Origin: Phallusia mammillata
Taxonomy: Eukaryota > Chordata > Ascidiacea > Phlebobranchia > Ascidiidae
Length of the DNA: 64,000 nt
Assembly: GCA_003260075.1 (NCBI GenBank)
Contig: QLIY01000216.1
Coordinates: 44,098-108,097, forward strand
Direction of reading: 5' to 3'
In this document: piece after piece, positions 1-13,337 of the stretch
Numbering within the stretch: position 1 is the first letter of the stretch
Layout of the letters: each line of letters starts with the position of its first letter
Program-made: the position numbers and the translations under genes
The notes under the pieces: generated by a model
What the model was told of the DNA's origin: nothing
The model's database searches: none
What the model saw: only the letters and a program-made list of their open reading frames with translations

Positions 1-72
1 GGAATATCTACATTTTTGTTTTTCCAATAGGCATGTTTTTCCTGTATGTATCAATAATGGCATGTATTTTAG

Positions 73-3000
73 AACTTGACAGAAACCTAAAACCACATTT
101 CGATTCCATTGCCCCACTGGTAGAAGAGTCGACTCAGACCGTTAAAATCAGAAAGGTTTGTTACCAATGGTAACTTACCATAACATAAAATCTCCAGTAA
201 AAATCTATTCATAAAGTTTGTGTCTTATGTAGCATCCATCGGTCTGTAATGGATCAACTCCCAACACAAGCAATTTGGAAATTTCCAGTATTTCTCTCAG
301 TAAGTTGCCCCTAAATGTTTTGCAGTTTTTTCAATTTTATGATGTTTTCTCCTAACTTTTTCACCTTGTGTATTGCAAAATCCCTGTATTTTAGGCGTTG
401 ACAGGGCAATTCGTGGAAGAAATAATGCAAACGACTTTGAAAACTCCAGTCTCTCGCTTAGTCGGTCGCAAGTTCGCTGGCAAGCACCTTCTCCTAACCG
501 ACATAACACAGACAGTGGTTATCGTTCTGCGATTGGCGCTGCACCTAAGAACAGAGGAATGGAAGTCTTACAGTCAAATCTCCACGGGGTGATTGCTATT
601 TACGGCCTTCATAAAATTTTAAACTTTTACTTGAAATAACCAACAGACGCAACGCTTCCCGGAGGTTGTTTGACAAACAAACCACAAATTTTATACGTTT
701 GGTTTGAAGGACTTATCCCTCTTAACAATACTTTCTCAACATACCGCTGGGACTTTAAATGTCAAATAAGCCATAAAAGCAATTCCGAGTCCTGCAAGCA
801 AATTTTGTAAAAATTTTGCCCGGACAAAGGGTAACAAATGTTTACTACACTACTAAACAAATATCAAGTTCTTGATGGTGAAATTTCGTTCCAACGATAT
901 TTTATTGAAAGATTTATTCAATGGCAAACATGGCCACTGGTACAAAGGGACAAGAGAAGGGCACTCGTATAAATCACTACTTTACATAATAATCCATGCA
1001 TGTAAGAAAGTATTTGCAAAAAATTGCCCTCCCTTGCCAAATTTCTCGTCGGCCCCATGCATGGTAACAAACAGTGCATATAGAGTTGTTGTTTTGTTAC
1101 ACGTACTTTCTTTTTGCAGCAAGCAATGCAAAATATGTCTCAAAATCGCTTCAACACCGAAAGTTCATGGGGTCACGCAAGTCTAGCCCAGACCAAACCA
1201 AAGCAAGTAGTATCTCATTTGACCCTGACGCCACCTCCTGTACCCCCAGCAAGAATACCAAGAACATTTTCAGCTACAGAACTTGGAACAAATACGAGCT
1301 TCGATACAGGTTGGTCATTTGAGACAACCTATGCAGTGAAACAAAAAAGTTGTTTTAAAATTTTGTATTTGTCCGAGTATCTATTTGACTTGATAATTTC
1401 GTAACTGGTTATTTTAACATAAGATAATAAAAATTCTTGCTTTCCTTTGGACAACGAGACTGTGTATTGAAACTTGGGAATTGCTTCAATCAAGTTGCAC
1501 TATTTTCAGAGTCGTTTCCAGCTCATTCTTACTCATCAGTCAAAACACCTCAAAAATCCACGCGCACCAAGGCAAGGAAGATGCCGTGTCGTATCCCATG
1601 GAAATGTGTCTCAATTGTGAGTGTTGTGATGTTGCTGATGGGGACGGTCATCTTTTTAGCAGTGTTTTTTGGCAAGACAAACGGTGAAGGAGACGGTGAA
1701 GCAGATTGTTCTTCGGCTGAAAGTTTCTCTTCCAGAAATTGCACCATCGGTATGTTTTTTACAATACCGATTTTATACCAAGTTGCTATACTATCTAAAT
1801 TGAACAACATTGGAAATAGTTGATGACCTTCATATGCATAACACTAACAAAACCAATAAATCCATTTTATTAGCCACTGGTACGTAAATCTTACAAAAAT
1901 TCAATACACCGGTAGTAAAGGACTGGTGTTAGACGAGAAAATGCCACCAATTGGTTAAAACCGATAAAGTTTGGTAACAACTGCTAGCACGAAGCGATTT
2001 TGATTTGTTATATTTTCGTCATAGAGTTGTCGACGTGCCAGGTCGACCCGGTGGTGGGCGGCATCTTAATTTGCGAAGGGTTCTTAGCAAATGAAGTCGA
2101 CATTGGGGTCACGTGCCACATCACTTGCGACCCAAATTACCAGCTGGTTGGTCCATCGCAACGCAAGTGTTTGGATAATGGAAGTTGGTCGCAATCCGAT
2201 GCAAGATGTTTGCGTGGTTTGTTGTGATAATGATATGAAGCAATATTCGTACACGACCGAAACTCTAAGCTTTTTGTAGAAATTTGCCATTTTTAATCAC
2301 AATTAGATACATTATACGGATGCTAATTGTGCGTTCTTAGTTTGTCCGGAAAACAATCCCCCACCAGAAGTGGAACTGATCAGCTGTACAAACGAAAACT
2401 TAGAGGACTCAGTGTGTAGTGTACGATGCGCTGGACGAAGAAACCCACAGGTAATACTTCGTATTCCAACTAAAACATTTCAAACACACACATTCCTAAA
2501 CCTGTCAAAAAGACGCGAGAAATTGTGTATTGAGTAACCTAGCACTTCCAAAAGCATTTGACGTGTAATTTAAAAGCAAAAATACATTTAAAATATAAAA
2601 CAATATAACCAACATAATGCTTAATCTACAAATTACGGTTTGAAGGGGCCAACGGTGCGCATATGTCAATCCAATGGCCAATGGAACAACCCTTATCCAA
2701 CATGCAGCTGTCAAACTTGCTATTACGGCTTGCAATGTGATCAGCAGTTGTTATACAGCAGCCTTGCTAACCGGCTTGAGTCCCTAACTGGCGATAAACA
2801 ACCTATTCACGTAAGGCATGCTACTCTAGCCAATGATACAGAAAACAGCTTACTTTGCCATTTTTTGGTGCAAAACTATCATTAAGTAGATAGAAAATAC
2901 ACAATATGTTTAGTTTTGATTTTTGTGGGATAGAAAATACACAATATGTTTAGTTTTGATTTCATCATGTCAAAATTTGAGTTTAAATTTATAAAACCTT

Positions 3001-3472
3001 TGATTTGTCTAATTAAAAGGGTTATGTCCTGTAACTGTTAAAAAGCCCAATACGAAACCCAGCTTTGCACAGAGTAAGACTTTTAACTGACGATTGTAAA
3101 AAAAACAATCAAATATAATTAGCATCTGTAATCGTTCTTTATTGAATCATCATGAATTGTTGTCGATCCTATCATTTTTTGCTCCTCCTATGTGTTTTTT
3201 ACTGTTTTATAATGTGTATCATACACTTGTTTTTGCGGCAGCTTGCATATGGAGAACGATCAATCACGTGTGAAAGTGACGTTGATGTTTGGTTTATCAA
3301 CTACGATTGTACTTGCCGGGACTCAACCAGCCTCTGGGACGGAACTTGCAACAATTATTTGAATCGTAGAGATGCCTGTCGCCATGCAGTGTCCATTTTG
3401 TTGCGTTATTATGTTTCTACTGGTTTTTACGAAGAACCATGTGATCTTGCACAGTCTCACGCAGAATGTTGA
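73..3472 (+). CDS. Receptor-kinase tail / transmembrane / sushi protein, copy 1 (5' part off window)
   Basis: Exons read: 73-155, 233-299, 395-588, 1120-1309, 1510-1749, 2025-2213, 2341-2450, 2646-2810, 3242-3472 (stop TGA). Every junction has GT/AG and a matching codon phase (0/1/1/0/1/1/1/0/0). The first four exons encode a hydrophilic tail with a proline-rich stretch (LTPPPVPPARIPR) that resembles an SH3 ligand. Exon 1510-1749 encodes basic residues followed by a hydrophobic segment (VSIVSVVMLLMGTVIFLAVF), then acidic and Cys-containing sequence. Exon 2025-2213 is a sushi/CCP-type module; 2341-2450 plus 2646-2810 form a second one ending in a WNNPYPTC signature. The last exon is Cys-rich. 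The kinase exons that precede the tail in copy 2 should lie left of the window. The acceptor before 2646 (TTTGAAG) is weak. Family assignment of the whole protein is uncertain. Confidence 0.6.
2889..2962. repeat. Short direct repeat, 34 bp x 2 in an intron
   Basis: A 34-bp segment beginning GATAGAAAATACACAATATG occurs at 2889-2922 and 2929-2962, and again at the corresponding place in copy 2 (7228-7301). It lies in the intron before the last exon. Confidence 0.8.
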
Positions 3473-4019
3473 CAAATTCGGAAATGTGTCTGAATGAATG
3501 TATAGAGTGCTGTTGTATATATTTTAAAACAAAAAACAAGCTACTAACACAACAGATGCAATTCTAATATGCACCACTCGATCTGATCCGAAATAAATAT
3601 TAGCCTATATTTCAAAGTTACCTATGTGGTTGGGAGGTGTGTTTATTTTTGAGAAATGGTTGGGGTAATACTACAGGCAAAAACATCAGTTATTCGGTCG
3701 ATAACTTATTCAAACAGTTGACTATCCCTAGTCTTATCCTAACTTAATTAATACGGTCCGCCAAATCGTTTGTTTTAAAATCATGTCACCAATGCGAAAA
3801 CACAAGTCCATGCCGAAAACACACACAAGCTATAAAAGCATACCATAAAAAAATACTTCTGTTTTGTTGTGCTAATACAAAATGGAGTCCAGTCGAAAAA
3901 ATTGACGAAATGATCTAGTAACGGAGAATAAGAACAATATAATTTATATATTTAGCTTTAACAATTAATGTGCGTCGCAAACTTTTGCGCAGCACTTTTC
4001 ATTTCCTTTTATGCTTCAG

Positions 4020-7000
4020 CTTTGGCATCTTTATTTGGGAGTTGCTTACTAACGGTGTCCCGTACCAAAGTAAGAAAACTTGCCTGTCATTTTTTCTTCA
4101 ATCCCTATCACCTTGCAACACCTTCTTGTTTGTAGATACTTTAAACAACAAGTTGATTCCTGAAATGGTAAAGCAAAAAAATCGCCCTGATACAAATCAA
4201 ATTCCTGAAGATGCTCCCAATTTCCTAAAGGAAATGATGGCGCAAAGTTGGGCTCACAATCCCGAAGATCGTCCATCGTTTGTTGGTAATTCTATCCCAT
4301 TCAACTGTACCAATTTTCTTTTTTTATTTTCATTTTGTGGGAATATCTACATTTTTGTTTTTCCAATAGGCATGTTTTTCCTGTATGTATCAATAATGGC
4401 ATGTATTTTAGAACTTGACAGAAACCTAAAACCACATTTCGATTCCATTGCCCCACTGGTAGAAGAGTCGACTCAGACCGTTAAAATCAGAAAGGTTTGT
4501 TACCAATGGTAACTTACCATAACATAAAATCTCCAGTAAAAATCTATTCATAAAGTTTGTGTCTTATGTAGCATCCATCGGTCTGTAATGGATCAACTCC
4601 CAACACAAGCAATTTGGAAATTTCCAGTATTTCTCTCAGTAAGTTGCCCCTAAATGTTTTGCAGTTTTTTCAATTTTATGATGTTTTCTCCTAACTTTTT
4701 CACCTTGTGTATTGCAAAATCCCTGTATTTTAGGCGTTGACAGGGCAATTCGTGGAAGAAATAATGCAAACGACTTTGAAAACTCCAGTCTCTCGCTTAG
4801 TCGGTCGCAAGTTCGCTGGCAAGCACCTTCTCCTAACCGACATAACACAGACAGTGGTTATCGTTCTGCGATTGGCGCTGCACCTAAGAACAGAGGAATG
4901 GAAGTCTTACAGTCAAATCTCCACGGGGTGATTGCTATTTACGGCCTTCATAAAATTTTAAACTTTTACTTGAAATAACCAACAGACGCAACGCTTCCCG
5001 GAGGTTGTTTGACAAACAAACCACAAATTTTATACGTTTGGTTTGAAGGACTTATCCCTCTTAACAATACTTTCTCAACATACCGCTGGGACTTTAAATG
5101 TCAAATAAGCCATAAAAGCAATTCCGAGTCCTGCAAGCAAATTTTGTAAAAATTTTGCCCGGACAAAGGGTAACAAATGTTTACTACACTACTAAACAAA
5201 TATCAAGTTCTTGATGGTGAAATTTCGTTCCAACGATATTTTATTGAAAGATTTATTCAATGGCAAACATGGCCACTGGTACAAAGGGACAAGAGAAGGG
5301 CACTCGTATAAATCACTACTTTACATAATAATCCATGCATGTAAGAAAGTATTTGCAAAAAATTGCCCTCCCTTGCCAAATTTCTCGTCGGCCCCATGCA
5401 TGGTAACAAACAGTGCATATAGAGTTGTTGTTTTGTTACACGTACTTTCTTTTTGCAGCAAGCAATGCAAAATATGTCTCAAAATCGCTTCAACACCGAA
5501 AGTTCATGGGGTCACGCAAGTCTAGCCCAGACCAAACCAAAGCAAGTAGTATCTCATTTGACCCTGACGCCACCTCCTGTACCCCCAGCAAGAATACCAA
5601 GAACATTTTCAGCTACAGAACTTGGAACAAATACGAGCTTCGATACAGGTTGGTCATTTGAGACAACCTATGCAGTGAAACAAAAAAGTTGTTTTAAAAT
5701 TTTGTATTTGTCCGAGTATCTATTTGACTTGATAATTTCGTAACTGGTTATTTTAACATAAGATAATAAAAATTCTTGCTTTCCTTTGGACAACGAGACT
5801 GTGTATTGAAACTTGGGAATTGCTTCAATCAAGTTGCACTATTTTCAGAGTCGTTTCCAGCTCATTCTTACTCATCAGTCAAAACACCTCAAAAATCCAC
5901 GCGCACCAAGGCAAGGAAGATGCCGTGTCGTATCCCATGGAAATGTGTCTCAATTGTGAGTGTTGTGATGTTGCTGATGGGGACGGTCATCTTTTTAGCA
6001 GTGTTTTTTGGCAAGACAAACGGTGAAGGAGACGGTGAAGCAGATTGTTCTTCGGCTGAAAGTTTCTCTTCCAGAAATTGCACCATCGGTATGTTTTTTA
6101 CAATACCGATTTTATACCAAGTTGCTATACTATCTAAATTGAACAACATTGGAAATAGTTGATGACCTTCATATGCATAACACTAACAAAACCAATAAAT
6201 CCATTTTATTAGCCACTGGTACGTAAATCTTACAAAAATTCAATACACCGGTAGTAAAGGACTGGTGTTAGACGAGAAAATGCCACCAATTGGTTAAAAC
6301 CGATAAAGTTTGGTAACAACTGCTAGCACGAAGCGATTTTGATTTGTTATATTTTCGTCATAGAGTTGTCGACGTGCCAGGTCGACCCGGTGGTGGGCGG
6401 CATCTTAATTTGCGAAGGGTTCTTAGCAAATGAAGTCGACATTGGGGTCACGTGCCACATCACTTGCGACCCAAATTACCAGCTGGTTGGTCCATCGCAA
6501 CGCAAGTGTTTGGATAATGGAAGTTGGTCGCAATCCGATGCAAGATGTTTGCGTGGTTTGTTGTGATAATGATATGAAGCAATATTCGTACACGACCGAA
6601 ACTCTAAGCTTTTTGTAGAAATTTGCCATTTTTAATCACAATTAGATACATTATACGGATGCTAATTGTGCGTTCTTAGTTTGTCCGGAAAACAATCCCC
6701 CACCAGAAGTGGAACTGATCAGCTGTACAAACGAAAACTTAGAGGACTCAGTGTGTAGTGTACGATGCGCTGGACGAAGAAACCCACAGGTAATACTTCG
6801 TATTCCAACTAAAACATTTCAAACACACACATTCCTAAACCTGTCAAAAAGACGCGAGAAATTGTGTATTGAGTAACCTAGCACTTCCAAAAGCATTTGA
6901 CGTGTAATTTAAAAGCAAAAATACATTTAAAATATAAAACAATATAACCAACATAATGCTTAATCTACAAATTACGGTTTGAAGGGGCCAACGGTGCGCA

Positions 7001-7811
7001 TATGTCAATCCAATGGCCAATGGAACAACCCTTATCCAACATGCAGCTGTCAAACTTGCTATTACGGCTTGCAATGTGATCAGCAGTTGTTATACAGCAG
7101 CCTTGCTAACCGGCTTGAGTCCCTAACTGGCGATAAACAACCTATTCACGTAAGGCATGCTACTCTAGCCAATGATACAGAAAACAGCTTACTTTGCCAT
7201 TTTTTGGTGCAAAACTATCATTAAGTAGATAGAAAATACACAATATGTTTAGTTTTGATTTTTGTGGGATAGAAAATACACAATATGTTTAGTTTTGATT
7301 TCATCATGTCAAAATTTGAGTTTAAATTTATAAAACCTTTGATTTGTCTAATTAAAAGGGTTATGTCCTGTAACTGTTAAAAAGCCCAATACGAAACCCA
7401 GCTTTGCACAGAGTAAGACTTTTAACTGACGATTGTAAAAAAAACAATCAAATATAATTAGCATCTGTAATCGTTCTTTATTGAATCATCATGAATTGTT
7501 GTCGATCCTATCATTTTTTGCTCCTCCTATGTGTTTTTTACTGTTTTATAATGTGTATCATACACTTGTTTTTGCGGCAGCTTGCATATGGAGAACGATC
7601 AATCACGTGTGAAAGTGACGTTGATGTTTGGTTTATCAACTACGATTGTACTTGCCGGGACTCAACCAGCCTCTGGGACGGAACTTGCAACAATTATTTG
7701 AATCGTAGAGATGCCTGTCGCCATGCAGTGTCCATTTTGTTGCGTTATTATGTTTCTACTGGTTTTTACGAAGAACCATGTGATCTTGCACAGTCTCACG
7801 CAGAATGTTGA
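4020..7811 (+). CDS. Tyrosine-kinase C-lobe / tail / transmembrane / sushi protein, copy 2 (5'-truncated)
   Basis: Exons: 4020-4069, 4136-4285, 4412-4494, 4572-4638, 4734-4927, 5459-5648, 5849-6088, 6364-6552, 6680-6789, 6985-7149, 7581-7811. The first two exons encode the end of a protein tyrosine kinase domain: SFGIFIWELLTNGVPYQ (subdomain IX) and, about 40 residues on, WAHNPEDRPSF (subdomain XI). They splice in frame into the tail, membrane segment and sushi modules described for copy 1. No N-lobe, HRDLAARN or DFG exon exists between the end of copy 1 (3472) and 4020, so this copy cannot make a complete kinase; it may be a duplication relic or an assembly product. A possible AATAAA polyadenylation signal follows the stop of each copy (first copy near 3592). 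Confidence 0.6.
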
Positions 7812-8358
7812 CAAATTCGGAAATGTGTCTGAATGAATGTATAGAGTGCTGTTGTATATATTTTAAAACAAAAAACAAGCTACTAACACAACAGATGCAA
7901 TTCTAATATGCACCACTCGATCTGATCCGAAATAAATATTAGCCTATATTTCAAAGTTACCTATGTGGTTGGGAGGTGTGTTTATTTTTGAGAAATGGTT
8001 GGGGTAATACTACAGGCAAAAACATCAGTTATTCGGTCGATAACTTATTCAAACAGTTGACTATCCCTAGTCTTGTCCTAACTTAATTAATACGGTCCGC
8101 CAAATCGTTTGTTTTAAAATCATGTCACCAATGCGAAAACACAAGTCCATGCCGAAAACACACACAAGCTATAAAAGCATACCATAAAAAAATACTTCTG
8201 TTTTGTTGTGCTAATACAAAATGGAGTCCAGTCGAAAAAATTGACGAAATGATCTAGTAACGGAGAATAAGAACAATATAATTTATATATTTAGCTTTAA
8301 CAATTAATGTGCGTCGCAAACTTTTGTGCAGCACTTTTCATTTCCTTTTATGCTTCAG

Positions 8359-9120
8359 CTTTGGCATCTTTATTTGGGAGTTGCTTACTAACGGTGTCCC
8401 GTACCAAAGTAAGAAAACTTGCCTGTCATTTTTTTTTCAATCCCTATCACCTTGCAACACCTTCTTGTTTGTAGATACTTTAAACAACAAGTTGATTCCT
8501 GAAATGGTAAAGCAAAAAAATCGCCCTGATACAAATCAAATTCCTGAAGATGCTCCCAATTTCCTAAAGGAAATGATGGCGCAAAGTTGGGCTCACAATC
8601 CCGAAGATCGTCCATCGTTTGTTGGTAATTCTATCCCATTCAACTGTACCAATTTTCTTTTTTTATTTTCATTTTGTGGGAATATCTACATTTTTGTTTT
8701 TCCAATAGGCATGTTTTTCCTGTATGTATCAATAATGGCATGTATTTTAGAACTTGACAGAAACCTAAAACCACATTTCGATTCCATTGCCCCACTGGTA
8801 GAAGAGTCGACTCAGACCGTTAAAATCAGAAAGGTTTGTTACCAATGGTAACTTACCATAACATAAAATCTCCAGTAAAAATCTATTCATAAAGTTTGTG
8901 TCTTATGTAGCATCCATCGGTCTGTAATGGATCAACTCCCAACACAAGCAATTTGGAAATTTCCAGTATTTCTCTCAGTAAGTTGCCCCTAAATGTTTTG
9001 CAGTTTTTTCAATTTTATGATGTTTTCTCCTAACTTTTTCACCTTGTGTATTGCAAAATCCCTGTATTTTAGGCGTTGACAGGGCAATTCGTGGAAGAAA
9101 TAATGCAAACGACTTTGAAA
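8359..9120 (+). pseudogene. Third, interrupted copy of the kinase-tail exons
   Basis: Exons equivalent to those of copy 2 at 8359-8408, 8475-8624, 8751-8833, 8911-8977 and 9073-9120. The copy stops inside the fifth exon at an undetermined base (9122) and a run of ten C. Sequence beyond the run resumes at what corresponds to the far end of the repeat unit (about 8031), so roughly 3.2 kb of the unit is missing. Differences from copy 2 are only single bases (for example GCGCAG to GTGCAG near 8326 and a longer T run near 8430). Confidence 0.7.
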
Positions 9121-9192
9121 ANATGCCCCCCCCCCAGTTATTCGGTCGATAACTTATTCAAACAGTTGACTATCCCTAGTCTTGGGTCTAGT

Positions 9193-9316
9193 AGTGGATG
9201 GAAAGGATATTCGCATTCAACCTTACGTTTTGCAGGAAATCGACTCAAAATTAATGGAATTGTTCAGGATGGTGAAGCGGTCGACAAAAGATTCTGGCAT
9301 TACAATATTGTTTTAG
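9193..9316 (+). CDS. Possible C-terminal coding end of an unidentified protein
   Basis: A reading frame beginning VVDGKDIRIQPYVLQEIDSK and ending KRSTKDSGITILF before TAG at 9314-9316 lies directly right of the tandem array. It looks protein-like (balanced charge, helix-forming). A different frame (stop at 9328-9330) is also open here and could instead be the coding one. The upstream part is lost in the poly-C/N junction at 9122-9135, so start and gene identity cannot be decided. It could be the last exon of a separate gene or chance. Confidence 0.25.
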
Positions 9317-9332
9317 ATCACCATCCATAGCT

Positions 9333-9423
9333 CCTTCGATAGCTCAGTTGGTAGAGCGGTGGACTGTAGTGGTGTTAAGCCTCAGAAATCCATAGGTCAC
9401 TGGTTCGACTCCGGTTCGAAGGA
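9333..9423 (+). tRNA. tRNA-Tyr (GTA) with an intron of about 18 nt
   Basis: The acceptor stem CCTTCGA pairs with TCGAAGG and is followed by discriminator A. The D-arm (TAGCTCAGTTGGTAGAGC, box A), anticodon loop CTGTAGA with GTA, variable loop and T-arm GGTTCGACTCC (box B) are all present. The intron (9370-9387) sits one base 3' of the anticodon, the canonical position, as in most animal tRNA-Tyr genes. A run of T (9426-9432) follows and would terminate RNA polymerase III. Confidence 0.95.
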
Positions 9424-9425
9424 TT

Positions 9426-9432
9426 GTTTTTT
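9426..9432 (+). terminator. RNA polymerase III T-run terminator
   Basis: TTGTTTTTTA immediately after the tRNA-Tyr 3' end contains six consecutive T, sufficient for Pol III termination. Confidence 0.6.
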
Positions 9433-9680
9433 ATTGTTTACCACCAACTAGATTTGAAGCTGCAACGTGACGTTCTATTTACATTCTTAATTACACCAAA
9501 TTTCTGAGTTTTATCTTTTATCAAGTAAACATTTAAACAAATTTTGGCAATATTTTAAAAATCATCCAATAATCAAGTTAAAAATGAAACGCACGCGACA
9601 CGCGTCATGTAACAAAAATACGTCACACGCGACGTGTTTGCAAAAATCCTGTTGTATTTGTAATGAAATTTTTATTTATT

Positions 9681-9735
9681 TCTCGAGAATCGAGACTCGT
9701 TTTTTTCGAGATTTCTCGAGAATTTCTCGAGAAGG
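9681..9735. repeat. Cluster of TCTCGAGA palindromes
   Basis: Within 55 bp the palindrome TTCTCGAGA(A) or close variants recur four times (TTTCTCGAGAATCGAGACTC, then TTTTTTCGAGATTTCTCGAG, then AATTTCTCGAGAAGG). The stretch can fold into alternative hairpins. The remainder of 9424-9990 is AT-rich with no gene I can see. Confidence 0.6.
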
Positions 9736-9991
9736 AACTCTAGTAATTTTGTTGTTTTGTTGTTTAGTTTTATACTAAAATTGTTGTTCATTGTGTTGAC
9801 TGTTGTATGATTATATCCATGATAACACGTAGCATAGTCTATCCTGTTTCTTACCCACACAAAATAAATTTACAGTGTCTGTTTTGCTTTTTAAAGGCAA
9901 AGTTTGTAATTTCTGTTGACGTTTTTTGAAATTTACTTCATGCATTCTGTTATGATTGTTTGCTCAACTTGTTAGTTTGAGGTTTAAAACA

Positions 9992-10151
9992 GGTAACACT
10001 AATTTACGGAATAATGAATGTTCGGAATGCTCATTAATTTACAGAATGATGGGAATGAATAGGGCCAAAACTAATGTAATGAATGGTCGGAACAGAATAA
10101 ACTGTGAGAATAGAATTCCGACCATTCATCATTACACAAACTAGTGTTACC
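9992..10151. mobile_element. MITE-like element with long terminal inverted repeats
   Basis: The ends GGTAACACTA...TAGTGTTACC are inverted, and similarity continues inward for about 37 bp per side (both contain the ATGAATG-TCGGAAT core). The element is about 160 bp. Both outer flanks carry TTTAAAACA, which may be a target-site duplication or an extension of the ends. It has no coding capacity. The superfamily is not certain. Confidence 0.6.
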
Positions 10152-10304
10152 CCTTTAAAACAGAATGCAAAGTTCATGTTGTTTACGTTTTCAGGTTGTT
10201 GCATCCATGGAGTAATGTATACAAGCTAAATTGATTGGTGTAGGAAATAAACCTTTTTTTTAACTTGCTTGGCAGTTGGCATATTTTAGTTGCCAATAGG
10301 CAAT

Positions 10305-12912
<2,608 letters not shown>

Positions 12913-13212
12913 GAATAATTACCTTTCAACCATATCTCTCCACTGATTTTATTTGTATCTGTGCTTACTTTTATAGATGTATTTGTTTGTTATAACAGCA
13001 CGAAATACAGAATTGCGCATATTGCCTATCTGGTCAAGTCAGCTTAAAAATACAAAACAGTCTATGTTCCATTAGGCAAAGGGTCTGCGAATACAGAAAA
13101 TGTAATAATCAGGCACTGACAAATATAACACATTGCATCTTTATCAGTGGTTAAAAATAAAAAGAACACTTTGGGGCTTGGCCTAGATTGCAATCTTGCT
13201 GGTTTGTTAGGT

Positions 13213-13337
13213 TTATATAGTGACTGAAGTTCCTATTACACCATCAAGTGTTATTTTGTCCGATGAAGGCACTGTTCCATCACTTTTTATTTCCCCTTCG
13301 AACATTTTCTGCAGCAGTACTTCTATGTTTTTGTGGC
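13213..13337 (-). other. TPCN3: Last exon of the two-pore channel gene
   Basis: The exon follows an acceptor TTCCATTCAG and encodes GHKNIEVLLQKMFEGE... ending SVTI-TAA. It fixes the 3' coding boundary about 300 bp from the YIPF4 stop. Confidence 0.7.

Larger units (their letters stand above)
1..9184. repeat. Tandem array of a 4,339-bp unit (about 2.2 copies)
   Basis: Position n and n+4339 are almost identical from 1 to 4781; I see only about three single-base differences over a full unit (near 3734/8073, 3987/8326 and 4094/8433). The right-hand flank after the third copy (9184 onwards) departs from the unit right after CCCTAGTCTT, which places the likely unit boundary near 3734/3735 and 8073/8074. 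The unit therefore starts about 285 bp upstream of the first kinase exon and ends downstream of the sushi gene's stop codon. Near-identity in a genome otherwise showing several percent polymorphism means either a very recent duplication or an assembly error. Confidence 0.85.

Noticed and set aside
1437..1823. 128-codon frame read as a stand-alone membrane protein
   Set aside because: Its first part is intron; the real exon is 1510-1749, bounded by TTTTCAG and GTATGT and in phase with neighbouring exons.
3970..4512. 180-codon continuous frame over the kinase C-lobe
   Set aside because: It runs through three introns; the coding parts are 4020-4069, 4136-4285 and 4412-4494.
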